From Roseovarius mucosus DSM 17069 (lineage in GTDB: Bacteria > Pseudomonadota > Alphaproteobacteria > Rhodobacterales > Rhodobacteraceae), in assembly GCF_000768555.3 (NCBI RefSeq), contig NZ_KN293979.1, forward strand, positions 348,453 through 412,452: a stretch of DNA of 64,000 nt, in the 5' to 3' direction. Numbering within the stretch: position 1 is the first letter of the stretch; each line of letters opens with the position of its first letter. Both the position numbers and the translations under genes were made by a program. Positions 16,340 to 25,493 of the stretch are shown here, piece after piece. The notes under the pieces are model-generated. The model worked only from the letters and a program-made list of their open reading frames with translations. It did not search any database and had not been told where the DNA came from.

Positions 16340-16851
16340 AGAGAATCAAAGCTTTGGACAAAAGATTTCACGTTTTCTCCGGCAAAACCCTGTGTCACCA
16401 CATGATCCAGCAATTGCATCAGAGGTGTCCAATAACCATCTGTATTCAAGATGAAAATAGGCTTTTGATGCAGGTCGAGTTGCCGCCATGTGAGGACTTC
16501 GAAAAACTCATCCAGAGATCCCGCGCCACCCGGTAGAACCACGATGGCATCCGAGTTCATGAACATCACCTTCTTGCGTTCATGCATGGTCTCGACCACA
16601 ATATATTGCGTGAGGTCCCGCTTGCCCACTTCCCAGGCCACGAGATGCGCCGGGATAACGCCAAAGGTCTCGCCTCCCGCGTCCTGCACCGCGCGCGCCG
16701 TGGCCCCCATCAGCCCGACATCCCCTGCGCCATAAACCAGCCGCCAGCCTTCGGTCACCAACATCTGGCCGACGGCGGTTGCCTCTTGCATATATATGGG
16801 GTCGTTGCCGGGACGTGCGCCGCAAAAGACACAGACAGAACGCGCGGCCAT
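16300..16851 (-). CDS. LOG-family nucleotide 5'-monophosphate phosphoribohydrolase
   Basis: A 183-residue Rossmann protein of the TIGR00730/LOG family. RSVCVFCGARPGNDPIY opens the protein, VYGAGDVGLMGA follows, and PGGAGSLDEFFEVLTWRQLD is the catalytic PGGxGT/S-xxE motif. The family hydrolyses nucleoside monophosphates or activates cytokinin ribotides. I start at the ATG at 16849-16851 behind GGAG; the frame is open further upstream but would overlap the divergent LysM gene. Its 3' end overlaps rarD by 40 bases, an antisense arrangement. Confidence 0.9.
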   Translation of the reverse strand: MAARSVCVFCGARPGNDPIYMQEATAVGQMLVTEGWRLVYGAGDVGLMGATARAVQDAGGETFGVIPAHLVAWEVGKRDLTQYIVVETMHERKKVMFMNSDAIVVLPGGAGSLDEFFEVLTWRQLDLHQKPIFILNTDGYWTPLMQLLDHVVTQGFAGENVKSFVQSFDSLQDLRIALRAALS

Positions 16852-16954
16852 GAAATCACTCCGGGCACATGCAGGGTTGCTTTGACCCGTGATAGCCTTG
16901 TTGCTATTCTCGGACAACCGGCCAACGCGCCGCGAGAGGGGGATTTTTGAAAAG

Positions 16955-18073
16955 ATGAGCAAATTCGGTGGCTTGGGCACTGGATCGGTCATGGGTCTTG
17001 GCGGACTGGCGGTGATCGGCGCAGTTTTGGCGGCGCTCTGGTTACGCGCTCAGCCCGAACCCACCCCAGAAATTACCCCCGTGGTCGAAACCGTCGAGGC
17101 GCCAGCCCTCGCGATACCCGAACCTGCCCCGACCCCGCCGATGCCCGAGGCCCCGACGATCGACACCTTCCGGCTCGAGCCCGGTGGCCAGATGATCATC
17201 GCCGGTCAGGCAGAGCCGGGATCGCAGGTGGCAATCCTGTTGGACAACATCAATGTCGGCTCAGTTCTCTCTGATAATGCAGGGAAATTCGTGCAGTTCC
17301 TTGATCTTCCTACCAGCGCCGCGCCGCGTGTCCTCTCACTCAGAATGCGCTCTGAACCGTCAGGGCAAGAACTGGCGTCCCAAGACGAAATCATCATCGC
17401 GCCCACACCCGTTGATCTTGCTGACGCACCGGCGCCCGCCGAAGTGCCGCTCGTAAGCTCCGAGGCGCAAACAGTTGCAAAGGAAGGGAAATCTCCTGAC
17501 CAAGCGACCGCGGCGCAAGATGTAACACAACCTAGCCAAACCGTTCTCTTGACCGATGACTCTGGCGTGCGCGTCCTGCAAACCCCCTCGGTGGATCGCG
17601 CGCCGGACGTTATGTCAAATGTCGCGCTCGATGCCATCACCTATTCTCCCGACGGTGATGTCGAGCTTTCGGGCCGGGCACAAGGCACTGGATTCGTTCG
17701 CATTTATCTCGATAATGATCCGATTGTGACCTCCCCCGTTTCCCCGTCCGGGGATTGGACCACCGCCTTGCCCGAGGTCGATACCGGCGTCTACACCCTG
17801 CGCGTCGACGAGGTGGACACGACTGGTACCGTCACCTCACGGGTGGAAACCCCTTTCAAACGCGAGGATCAGGCTGTTTTGACCGCCGCGCAAACAGCCG
17901 AGAGTACCCCAATCCGCGCCATCACCGTCCAACCCGGTTCGACCCTCTGGGCAATCTCTCGTGAGGCTTATGGCGAAGGTGTGCTCTATGTCCGCGTGTT
18001 CGAGGCCAATCGCGACCGCATCCGCGATCCAGACTTGATCTATCCCGGCCAAGTCTTTGCCCTGCCACAATAA
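16955..18073 (+). CDS. Membrane-anchored LysM-domain protein
   Basis: A 372-residue protein with a single N-terminal membrane helix (about residues 10-28, GLGGLAVIGAVLAALWL). A proline/glutamate-rich linker follows, then repeated Ig-like or bacterial surface-type segments (PGGQMIIAGQAEPGSQVAIL and DGDVELSGRAQGTGFVRIYL). The C-terminal LysM (PGSTLWAISREAYGEGVLYV to the end) binds peptidoglycan. The two middle segments look like copies of one module. The ATG follows GAGAGGGGG. It is divergent from the LOG gene and 64 bases before the ABC exporter, so those two may be co-transcribed. Confidence 0.88.
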   Translation: MSKFGGLGTGSVMGLGGLAVIGAVLAALWLRAQPEPTPEITPVVETVEAPALAIPEPAPTPPMPEAPTIDTFRLEPGGQMIIAGQAEPGSQVAILLDNINVGSVLSDNAGKFVQFLDLPTSAAPRVLSLRMRSEPSGQELASQDEIIIAPTPVDLADAPAPAEVPLVSSEAQTVAKEGKSPDQATAAQDVTQPSQTVLLTDDSGVRVLQTPSVDRAPDVMSNVALDAITYSPDGDVELSGRAQGTGFVRIYLDNDPIVTSPVSPSGDWTTALPEVDTGVYTLRVDEVDTTGTVTSRVETPFKREDQAVLTAAQTAESTPIRAITVQPGSTLWAISREAYGEGVLYVRVFEANRDRIRDPDLIYPGQVFALPQ

Positions 18074-18137
18074 TCCCTTGTGGCAATCACCCTGTCTCAG
18101 GGCTATCTCTAAGGCAAGGGATTGAAAAGGCCAGCCC

Positions 18138-19958
18138 ATGCGCCACGCCAGAATTACCACATCCGATGCCCCCACCAAGGGCTGGCGTACCGTTCGTCGC
18201 GTGGCCCCCTATCTCTGGCCCGCCGATCAACCTTGGGTCAAACGCCGTGTGGTGTTTGCGTTGATGTCTCTGGTCGTGGCCAAGCTTATCGGCGTTGGCA
18301 CGCCTTTCTTCTACAAGGCCGCCGTCGACATGCTGGCTGGAGACGGGCAATCGGCTGCCTGGATGTTGGGCGCTGGTGCGGTCGGACTGACCGTCGCCTA
18401 CGGCATGGCGCGGCTGATGACCGTGGGCTTCCAACAGTTGCGCGATGTGATCTTTGCCCGCGTGGCGCAGCGCGCCCTGCGTGCCTTGGCGCTCAAGACT
18501 TTTCAACATATTCATTCAATGTCAATGCGTTACCACATAACGCGCAAGACTGGCGGTCTCAGTCGAATCATTGAGCGTGGGGTGAAAGGGGTTGAGTTTC
18601 TCCTGCGGTTCCTGCTCTTTTCCATCGGCCCTTTGGTCCTGGAGCTGACGTTGATCGGCATCGTGCTCGCTGTGATCTTCGACATCTGGTATCTGGTCGT
18701 GGTCGTCGCCGTGATCGGAACCTACGTGGCTTTTACCTTCAAAGTCACAGAATGGCGTGTGCGCCTGCGCAAGGAAATGAACGATCAGGACACCGAAGCC
18801 AACCAGAAAGCGATCGACAGCCTGCTGAACTTTGAAACCGTCAAATACTTCGGTGCGGAACGGCGTGAGGCCAGTCGCTATGACGCGGCCATGGCGGGCT
18901 ATGAAAAGGCCGCGCTTCAGACCTCCTATTCGCTGGCCTTTCTGAATTTCGGCCAGTCCTTGATCATCACCGGCGGCTTGGTGATCGTGATGGTGATGGC
19001 TGCAATGGGGGTGCAATCGGGCAGCATGACCGTGGGCGATTTCGTCATGGTCAACGCCTATATGATCCAGATCACCATGCCGCTCAACTTTCTGGGCACA
19101 GTCTATCGTGAGATCCGCCAAGCTTTGGTCGATATGTCCGAAATGTTCGATTTGTTAGAGCAGGAAGGAGATGTTGAGGATAAGCCGGACGCAGATGTTC
19201 TAAAAGTTAAAGGTGCCGCTGTTCGATTGGCGGATGTGGATTTTGGTTATGACGCCAATAGACCGATCCTAAAGGGCGTTACGCTCGATGTTCCGGCGGG
19301 GCAAACGGTTGCGGTGGTTGGCCCCTCGGGGTCGGGTAAGTCAACTATCGGGCGTCTTCTGTTCCGCTTTTACGACGTGCAGGCGGGTCGTGTTCTGATC
19401 GACGGTCAAGACGTGCGCGATGTCACCCAAGAGAGCCTGCACGCCGCTATCGGCGTGGTGCCGCAGGATACCGTTCTTTTCAACGACACCATCGGCTATA
19501 ACATCGGATATGGGCGCGCCGGGGCCACACAGTCCGAGATCGAAGAGGCCGCGCGCGCAGCTCAGATTCACGACTTCATCGCAAGTTTGCCAGAGGGTTA
19601 CGCGACGCAGGTGGGAGAGCGGGGGCTAAAGCTCTCGGGGGGCGAAAAGCAACGCGTGGGAATCGCACGCACTCTGCTCAAAAATCCACCAATCCTGCTG
19701 TTGGACGAGGCGACGAGTGCGCTCGACACCCAGACCGAACGGGAAATTCAAGGCGCTCTCGCGCGTGCGGCCGAAGGGCGCACCGTGATCATGATTGCAC
19801 ATCGTTTATCCACTGTCGCCAATGCAGATCGAATTGTGGTTTTGGATCAAGGTGTTGTAGTGGAGGAGGGCACCCATTCCGATCTACTTGCGCGGCAGGG
19901 GCGCTACGCCGCGCTCTGGCAGCGGCAGGCCAGCGAGGCGACAGAAGTGGCCGCCTGA
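18138..19958 (+). CDS. Atm1-type ABC transporter (fused permease/ATPase)
   Basis: A 606-residue ABC half-transporter. The N-terminal membrane domain (about 35-330) carries NQKAIDSLLNFETVKYFGAE, the hallmark of the Atm1/ABCB7 group, which exports glutathione-linked sulfur or metal compounds. In the ATPase domain, Walker A is GPSGSGKST at about 395-403, the signature LSGGEKQR begins near 499, and Walker B is ILLLDEATSALD. It acts as a homodimer in the inner membrane. The substrate is inferred from the family. It follows the LysM gene by 64 bases. Confidence 0.93.
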   Translation: MRHARITTSDAPTKGWRTVRRVAPYLWPADQPWVKRRVVFALMSLVVAKLIGVGTPFFYKAAVDMLAGDGQSAAWMLGAGAVGLTVAYGMARLMTVGFQQLRDVIFARVAQRALRALALKTFQHIHSMSMRYHITRKTGGLSRIIERGVKGVEFLLRFLLFSIGPLVLELTLIGIVLAVIFDIWYLVVVVAVIGTYVAFTFKVTEWRVRLRKEMNDQDTEANQKAIDSLLNFETVKYFGAERREASRYDAAMAGYEKAALQTSYSLAFLNFGQSLIITGGLVIVMVMAAMGVQSGSMTVGDFVMVNAYMIQITMPLNFLGTVYREIRQALVDMSEMFDLLEQEGDVEDKPDADVLKVKGAAVRLADVDFGYDANRPILKGVTLDVPAGQTVAVVGPSGSGKSTIGRLLFRFYDVQAGRVLIDGQDVRDVTQESLHAAIGVVPQDTVLFNDTIGYNIGYGRAGATQSEIEEAARAAQIHDFIASLPEGYATQVGERGLKLSGGEKQRVGIARTLLKNPPILLLDEATSALDTQTEREIQGALARAAEGRTVIMIAHRLSTVANADRIVVLDQGVVVEEGTHSDLLARQGRYAALWQRQASEATEVAA

Positions 19959-20128
19959 ACAATCTGTCATGGGACAGTTACTTTGGCCTATTAGACATCC
20001 CGTCATCGAGCGCTACATATCGCACTTGTCAGAGTACAATGACGATATATAGTGGACTCAGGACGGGGTCAGGTGCCCGCTCTGGCACCTGCGCCCCTGA
20101 CGACCGGGGTGAGAGGACAGTCAGTCAG

Positions 20129-20713
20129 ATGGACGGCGATTTCAGGACCGAATTCGTAAGAGAGCCTGCCTCTTTGAGGCATTTTCCGGCACTTGTGCTG
20201 AACGCGGATTATCGCCCGCTCTCCTATTACCCGCTGTCGCTTTGGACGTGGCAAGAGGCGGTCAAGGCGGCTTGGTCAGATCGGGTGGATATCGTCGCTG
20301 AGTACGATCACTGGGTCCGAAGCCCGAGCACGGTGATCCGCATACCTTCGGTCATTGTGTTGAAAGATTACGTAAAACTCCAAAAGCGCGTGGCCTTCAC
20401 GCGCTTTAATTTATTTCTGCGCGACGAATTCATGTGTCAGTATTGCGGCTCCAAGGGCGATCTGACCTTTGACCATGTGGTGCCGCGCGCGTCGGGTGGG
20501 GTCACAAGCTGGGAGAATGTTGTGGCGGCCTGTAGCCCGTGCAACCTGCGCAAGGGCTCCAAAAGCCTGCGCCAATCGGGCCTGAGCCTGCGCAAACCGC
20601 CACGTATGCCGGGCGCAGAGCAATTGCGCAATCAAGGGCGCAAATTCCCCCCGAACCATCTGCACGAAAGCTGGCTCGATTATCTCTACTGGGATGCCGA
20701 ACTCGACGCTTGA
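20129..20713 (+). CDS. HNH endonuclease-domain protein
   Basis: A 194-residue protein. Its C-terminal half has a zinc-stabilised HNH fold: [20 protein letters not shown], with the catalytic Asp-His, then [16 protein letters not shown] with the second Cys pair and the conserved Asn-His-type position. The N-terminus [20 protein letters not shown] is characteristic of a widely conserved single-copy HNH protein of unknown role. I start at the ATG at 20129 behind GAGAGGA. It is not linked to a restriction system or an intron here, so a housekeeping or DNA-repair role is more likely than homing. Confidence 0.87.
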   Translation: MDGDFRTEFVREPASLRHFPALVLNADYRPLSYYPLSLWTWQEAVKAAWSDRVDIVAEYDHWVRSPSTVIRIPSVIVLKDYVKLQKRVAFTRFNLFLRDEFMCQYCGSKGDLTFDHVVPRASGGVTSWENVVAACSPCNLRKGSKSLRQSGLSLRKPPRMPGAEQLRNQGRKFPPNHLHESWLDYLYWDAELDA

Positions 20714-20817
20714 GCGGGCTTGCTTGCCTGCGGGCCGACGCTTGCATCTTGCCCCGGTCCCGGCGCAAATACGCGGGCATGGGCGAGAAGGGGCGCAACA
20801 GCCCCGGGGGGAGAAGA

Positions 20818-22227
20818 ATGATTCCGGTCAGAGGATATGCGGGCGCCAAGGTCGCTGTGTTGGGGCTGGGCCGCTCAGGCCTTTCGGCGGCGCGGGCCCT
20901 GCGCGCGGGCGGGGCCGAGGTATTGGCCTGGGACGATAGCGAAACGGCGCGCGCTGCGGCCGAAGCCGAGGGATTTGCGACCGTTGATCTGACGCGCGCA
21001 GGCGCCTTTGACGGGGTCGCCACTCTCATTGTCAGCCCCGGCATCCCGCATCTTTATCCCGTTCCCAACCGCGTGATCGCCGCAGCTCTGGACGCAGGCG
21101 TTCCAGTGGATAATGACATCGGGCTCTTTTTTCGCTCACTCGCAACAGACGATTGGGATGAGTTCGACGTGACCCCCAAGGTGATTGCCGTGACTGGCAG
21201 CAACGGCAAATCGACCACCTCCGCCCTTATTCACCATGTCTTGCGCGAGGCGGGGCGCGCGGCGCAGCTTGCGGGCAATATCGGTCGCGGCGTGCTCGAC
21301 ATCGACCCGCCCGAGGATGGTGGCGTCGTTGTTCTGGAACTGAGCAGCTATCAGACCGATCTGGCGCGCGCACTGACTCCCGATGTGGCGGTCTTTACCA
21401 ACCTTTCGCCCGACCATCTTGATCGTCACGCCGGCCTGGGGGGGTATTTTGCCGCCAAGCGCAGGCTGTTCGCAGAAGGCGGGCCGGACCGGGCCGTGAT
21501 CGGCGTGGACGAGGCCGAGGGGCTCTATCTGGCGGGGCAGATGGCCGAGGGGCCCAATGACGACAGGGTGATCCGCATTTCGGTGGATCGCAAGCTGACC
21601 GGCTTTGGCTGGTCGGTCTTTGCGCGCAAGGGGTTCCTCAGCGAATATCGCCATGGACGTCAGGTGGGGTCCATCGACCTACGCGGTGTCAAGGGGCTTC
21701 CGGGATCGCACAATCATCAGAATGCCTGCGCCGCCTATGCCGCTTGCCGCACTCTCGGTTTGGCCCCGCGCGTCATCGAGGCGGGATTTCACAGCTATGC
21801 CGGTCTGCCGCACCGCAGTCAGCGCGTGGCGGAAAAGGATGGCGTCATCTTTGTGAATGACAGCAAGGCCACCAATGTCGACAGCGCGCTCAAGGCGCTG
21901 TTGGCATTCGACAAAATCCGCTGGATCTGCGGCGGGCTGGAAAAGGACGGTGGATTGGCCGGGCTGGCCCCCGGCCTTGGGCATGTGCGCCGGGCCTATG
22001 TGATCGGACGCGAAGCGGCGCAGTTTGCCATCGGGTTGGGGGATGTGGATACTGAGGTGTGCACCACGATGTCAGAGGCGGTGGCCCGTGCGATGCGCGA
22101 TGCAGAGCCGGGGGATGTGGTGTTGTTGGCCCCGGCGGCGGCAAGTTTCGACCAATACGACAACTTTGAAAAGCGCGGCGAGGATTTCATGGCGCAGGTT
22201 CGGGCGCTGCTTGGGGTAGAGGTATGA
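20818..22227 (+). CDS. murD: UDP-N-acetylmuramoylalanine--D-glutamate ligase
   Basis: A 469-residue Mur ligase adding D-Glu to UDP-MurNAc-L-Ala in peptidoglycan synthesis. The N-terminal domain begins [20 protein letters not shown]. The ATP-binding P-loop [14 protein letters not shown] starts at residue 127; [12 protein letters not shown] and [16 protein letters not shown] are family blocks. I start at the ATG at 20818 behind GGGGGGAGAAG. murD usually sits within the ftsI-to-ftsZ cluster; here it is 27 kb away from ftsW. The next gene overlaps its stop in ATGA. Confidence 0.95.
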   Translation: MIPVRGYAGAKVAVLGLGRSGLSAARALRAGGAEVLAWDDSETARAAAEAEGFATVDLTRAGAFDGVATLIVSPGIPHLYPVPNRVIAAALDAGVPVDNDIGLFFRSLATDDWDEFDVTPKVIAVTGSNGKSTTSALIHHVLREAGRAAQLAGNIGRGVLDIDPPEDGGVVVLELSSYQTDLARALTPDVAVFTNLSPDHLDRHAGLGGYFAAKRRLFAEGGPDRAVIGVDEAEGLYLAGQMAEGPNDDRVIRISVDRKLTGFGWSVFARKGFLSEYRHGRQVGSIDLRGVKGLPGSHNHQNACAAYAACRTLGLAPRVIEAGFHSYAGLPHRSQRVAEKDGVIFVNDSKATNVDSALKALLAFDKIRWICGGLEKDGGLAGLAPGLGHVRRAYVIGREAAQFAIGLGDVDTEVCTTMSEAVARAMRDAEPGDVVLLAPAAASFDQYDNFEKRGEDFMAQVRALLGVEV

Positions 22228-22835
22228 TGCGGCTCGACCATCTGGCGGTCGCGGCAGAGAGCCTCGAGGCTGGGCGGGCGCGTGTCGAGGCGGCGCTTGG
22301 ACTGCGCTTGCAGCCCGGTGGCCAACATGCGCATTTCGGCACGCATAACCTCCTCCTCGGACTGGAAGATGGCCTCTATCTCGAGGTGATCGCGATTGAC
22401 CCGGACGCTCCGGCCCCCGCGTATCCGCGCTGGTTCGATTTGGATCGGTTCTCTGGTGACCCTCGCCTGCACAACTGGATTTGCGCGGTCGATGATCTGG
22501 ATGGGGCCCTCTTGCGGCATCCGGGTGCGGGGCAGGCGGTGGACTTGGCACGTGGCGATTTACGGTGGCGGATGGCGGTTCCGGGGTCCGGCGTGCTCCC
22601 GATGGACAATCTCTTTCCGGCACTGATCGAGTGGCAGGGTGCGGCGCATCCGGCGGCGCGACTTGCACCCTCCGGCGCGCGGTTATCGCGGCTGGTGGTC
22701 TCGCATCCAGAGGCCGCCGCCCTGAAGGCCATGTTCGGACCGGAGTTGCAGGATGCACGCGTGGTCTTCGAGACCGGTCCAACGGGTCTGCGTGCCGAAT
22801 TTGAAACGCCTCATGGCCTCAGGGTGATCGAATGA
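22224..22835 (+). CDS. Glyoxalase-like domain protein
   Basis: A 203-residue protein of the Glyoxalase_3 type: [20 protein letters not shown] opens it, and [20 protein letters not shown] followed by YLEVIAIDP provides the predicted His/Glu ligands. The second half is the matching duplicated unit. Function unknown; related proteins act as lyases or antibiotic-binding proteins. The ATG overlaps the murD stop (22224-22227) and the stop overlaps the GNAT gene, so the three genes form a coupled unit. Confidence 0.85.
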   Translation: MMRLDHLAVAAESLEAGRARVEAALGLRLQPGGQHAHFGTHNLLLGLEDGLYLEVIAIDPDAPAPAYPRWFDLDRFSGDPRLHNWICAVDDLDGALLRHPGAGQAVDLARGDLRWRMAVPGSGVLPMDNLFPALIEWQGAAHPAARLAPSGARLSRLVVSHPEAAALKAMFGPELQDARVVFETGPTGLRAEFETPHGLRVIE

Positions 22836-23311
22836 TCCTTAGACAGGCAGACCCGCGCGATATTCCCCAGATCCTTGCCTTCTGGAACCCGCTCATTCGC
22901 GACACTTCCGTCACCTTTACCACGGTGGAAAAGACGCCCGAGGCCCTGGCAGCGGACATGGCCGCGCGTGGTGCGGCGTTTCAGGTGGCAGAGAAGGCGG
23001 GCAAGGTGCTGGGATTTGCCAGCTACGGCGCGTTCCGGTCGGGGCCGGGCTATGCACACACCGCTGAGCACACGGTCATTCTGGCCTCCGAGGCGCACGG
23101 TCAAGGCATCGGGCGGGCGCTGATGACGCGACTGGAGGAGGTGGCGCGCGCGGCGGATATGCATGTGCTGGTCGCTGGCGTCAGCGGCGAAAACCTGGGC
23201 GCCATCGCCTTTCACCGTGCCATAGGATTTGCCGAAGTGGCACGCATGCCCGAGGTAGGGCGAAAATTCGAGCGCTGGATGGATTTGGTGCTTTTGCAGA
23301 AAATCCTGTGA
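22832..23311 (+). CDS. GNAT-family N-acetyltransferase, phosphinothricin-acetyltransferase-like
   Basis: A 159-residue GNAT enzyme. VILASEAHGQGIGRALMTRL contains the acetyl-CoA-binding Q-x-x-G-x-G/A loop, and VSGENLGAIAFHRAIGFAE is the C-terminal motif shared with Pat/Bar-type amino-acid-analogue acetyltransferases. The N-terminal ILAFWNPLIRDTSVTFTTVE fits that subfamily. The in vivo substrate may be methionine sulfone-like compounds or other amines. It overlaps the upstream glyoxalase-like gene in ATGA. Confidence 0.88.
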   Translation: MILRQADPRDIPQILAFWNPLIRDTSVTFTTVEKTPEALAADMAARGAAFQVAEKAGKVLGFASYGAFRSGPGYAHTAEHTVILASEAHGQGIGRALMTRLEEVARAADMHVLVAGVSGENLGAIAFHRAIGFAEVARMPEVGRKFERWMDLVLLQKIL

Positions 23312-23356
23312 CGGTTTGCACTGACAGGGACCGGGAATGGGTCTAGGGTAACGCCC

Positions 23357-24055
23357 ATGTCGATTTGGGTCCGCATCTCAGAAGCCTTGTCAGCCCTTGC
23401 CAATGGCGAGGGCCTGAGCGCTGTTTTCGACCGCCTGCGCACCCCGCCCGAACGTAGCGTGGCCTTTACGATCGCAGTGATCGCGCTCTCGGCCAAGATG
23501 GCCAAGGCCGATGGGCAGGTCACACGCGACGAGGTCACAGCCTTTCGCGAGGTTTTCCAGATTGCCGAGGCGGATGAGGGAAACGCCGCCCGGGTGTTCA
23601 ACCTTGCGCGGCAGGATGTGGCCGGTTTCGAAGATTACGCCCGCCGCATCGCCCGCATGTTCGAGGGTCAGCCCGGAACGCTCTGTGACCTGATGGAGGG
23701 GCTCTTTCACATTGCCATGGCGGACGGGGTCTATCACGCGAAAGAGGATGAATTTCTCGCCCGTGTGGCCGAGATTTTTGCGCTGCCTGCGTCCACTTTT
23801 CGAACTCTGCGGACGCGGTTCGTACCGGATGCAACCCCCGATCCTTGGTCTGTTCTGGGTGTGACACCGGATATGCCGATGGACGAGGTGCGCAAGGCCT
23901 GGCGCGACCTGGTCCGCGAGAGCCATCCGGACCGTATGCAGGCCCGCGGGGTGCCGCCAGAGGCGATCCGTCTGGCAGAGCGACGGCTGGTGGACATCAA
24001 CCGCGCTTGGGAAGAGATCAGCGAGGCCCGCGCCCATGCGGATCGCCACCTATAA
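23357..24055 (+). CDS. TerB/J-domain protein (DjlA-like)
   Basis: A 232-residue protein. The N-terminal two thirds are a TerB-type helical domain, with SAKMAKADGQVTRDEVTAFR and FHIAMADGVYHAKEDEFLAR, the two acidic TerB signatures. The C-terminus is a J domain with an intact HPD tripeptide in RESHPDRMQARG. Unlike E. coli DjlA there is no N-terminal membrane helix, as is usual in Rhodobacteraceae. It should stimulate DnaK; its client is unknown. Its last 20 bases overlap the following nuclease-like gene. Confidence 0.9.
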   Translation: MSIWVRISEALSALANGEGLSAVFDRLRTPPERSVAFTIAVIALSAKMAKADGQVTRDEVTAFREVFQIAEADEGNAARVFNLARQDVAGFEDYARRIARMFEGQPGTLCDLMEGLFHIAMADGVYHAKEDEFLARVAEIFALPASTFRTLRTRFVPDATPDPWSVLGVTPDMPMDEVRKAWRDLVRESHPDRMQARGVPPEAIRLAERRLVDINRAWEEISEARAHADRHL

Positions 24056-25061
24056 CGTCGAATGGTTCAACGCGCTCTTTGACGATCAGGGGCAACCCCA
24101 TGAAGATGGCGCATGGTCCGCGCGCTACAACGTGACTCGCGCAGACCAGCTGGCAGCGCTCGGGATCGTGTTCACGGCACTGGATGCAGATGCGGTGCTG
24201 GTGGTCGAGGCACCCGATGACAATGGCCGCCGCAGTACGGTCAAGGCATTGGAAAATTTTGCAAAACTCATGCAGCTTCGGGCGCGACGGGCGCTGATCG
24301 GCTTTGCCAATGAGACGCAACAGGAACTCGCGCTGCTCTATGATCCGGATGTTCTGAGCGGGCGGCATGATCCGCAAGGGGCGACAACCGGGAGCGGGGA
24401 CACGCCGCCGCGCTTTGATGGGGTCTTTCGGATCGACCTTGACATTGATGACCGCGCGGATCGTGTCACGTTTTCCAAACCACCTCTTGAGGTGGAATTG
24501 ACCACGACCGCCGGCCAAAGGCTGCGCTTGATCGGGGCGCATCTGAAATCCAAGGCCCCCCATGGCGCTGTAGGGCGCGACGAGGCGATCCGCATCGGTA
24601 TCACCAATCGACGCAAGCAATTGGCGCAGGCGGTCTGGCTGCGTCAAAGGATCGAAGCACATCTTGCAGCTGATGACTCGCTGATTGTGCTGGGGGACCT
24701 TAACGATGGTCCGGGGCTTGATGAATATGAGCATCTTTTCGGGCGCTCCTCGGTCGAAATTATCATGGGTGAAGGGCAGGACACCGCCGCGGCCCTGTAT
24801 GATCCGCATGCGCGCGGGGCGCTGTTACGGCGGTTTGGGGCGGTTCATACTTCGGCGCGGTTCTATCTACGGGACCAGCGGCGATATATGCAGGCACTGC
24901 TCGATTATATCCTGATCTCGCCGGACCTCATGGCGCGCCGTCCAGCCTGGCGCATCTGGCATCCGTTCGACGATCCGGTCTGCTGGGACAACAAAGAGTT
25001 GCGTGAGGCGCTGCTCGTTGCTTCAGACCATTTCCCGGTCAGTCTCGATATTGAATTGTGA
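24036..25061 (+). CDS. Endonuclease/exonuclease/phosphatase-fold protein
   Basis: A 341-residue EEP-superfamily hydrolase. MRIATYNVEWFNALFDD gives the Asn/Glu metal site, VLGDLNDGPG the catalytic Asp-x-Asn, and ASDHFPVSLDIEL the C-terminal SDH motif. There is no signal peptide. Members cleave nucleic acids or phosphodiesters; the substrate here cannot be read from sequence. It begins 20 bases inside the TerB/J-domain gene, so the two are translated together. Confidence 0.87.
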   Translation: MRIATYNVEWFNALFDDQGQPHEDGAWSARYNVTRADQLAALGIVFTALDADAVLVVEAPDDNGRRSTVKALENFAKLMQLRARRALIGFANETQQELALLYDPDVLSGRHDPQGATTGSGDTPPRFDGVFRIDLDIDDRADRVTFSKPPLEVELTTTAGQRLRLIGAHLKSKAPHGAVGRDEAIRIGITNRRKQLAQAVWLRQRIEAHLAADDSLIVLGDLNDGPGLDEYEHLFGRSSVEIIMGEGQDTAAALYDPHARGALLRRFGAVHTSARFYLRDQRRYMQALLDYILISPDLMARRPAWRIWHPFDDPVCWDNKELREALLVASDHFPVSLDIEL

Positions 25062-25089
25062 TCTTAAAATCGTACCTCGAAGCGATTAT

Positions 25090-25479
25090 ATGAAACTCAT
25101 GACACCAATACACCTGATCAGAACCGTTTGTCTGATGTCCGCGCTTGCCGCGGCCCCCCTTGCCGCGCAGGACGTGACGGAAGAAGAGCAGGGCCGATCC
25201 CTCATGGAAGAGGGGGCGCGCCTCTTTTTTGAGGGGATACAGCGCGAGATGGGCCCGGCGCTTGAAGGGCTTCGCGATCGCGCCCAAGAGATGGAGCCCG
25301 CACTGCGCCAGTTCGTCGAGGAAATGGGCCCGGCGCTGCGCGACCTGATGGGCGAAATCGGCGATCTCAGCGCCTTTCACGCGCCAGAGGTTTTGCCGAA
25401 TGGTGATATCCTATTGCGTCGCAAGACCCCACAAGAAATGCAGGAAAGCCCTACGCCAGACGGCGAAATCGAGCTTTGA
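25090..25479 (+). CDS. Secreted hypothetical protein
   Basis: A 129-residue protein with a signal peptide (MKLMTPIHLIRTVCLMSALA, then APLAAQ before a cut near residue 25). The mature part is acidic and helical, with two similar EMGPALEGLRDRAQEMEPAL and EMGPALRDLMGEI segments, and ends in LPNGDILLRRKTPQEMQESP. Related small periplasmic proteins occur across Roseobacter genomes without known function. I start at the ATG at 25090, which places the signal peptide at the N-terminus. It is convergent with ppx, 14 bases away. Confidence 0.78.
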   Translation: MKLMTPIHLIRTVCLMSALAAAPLAAQDVTEEEQGRSLMEEGARLFFEGIQREMGPALEGLRDRAQEMEPALRQFVEEMGPALRDLMGEIGDLSAFHAPEVLPNGDILLRRKTPQEMQESPTPDGEIEL

Positions 25480-25493
25480 GCGTCAAGGCGTCG

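Noticed and set aside
20129..20713. HNH protein as a homing or restriction nuclease
   Set aside because: No intron, intein, methylase or restriction partner is nearby, and the N-terminus matches a conserved stand-alone housekeeping family.
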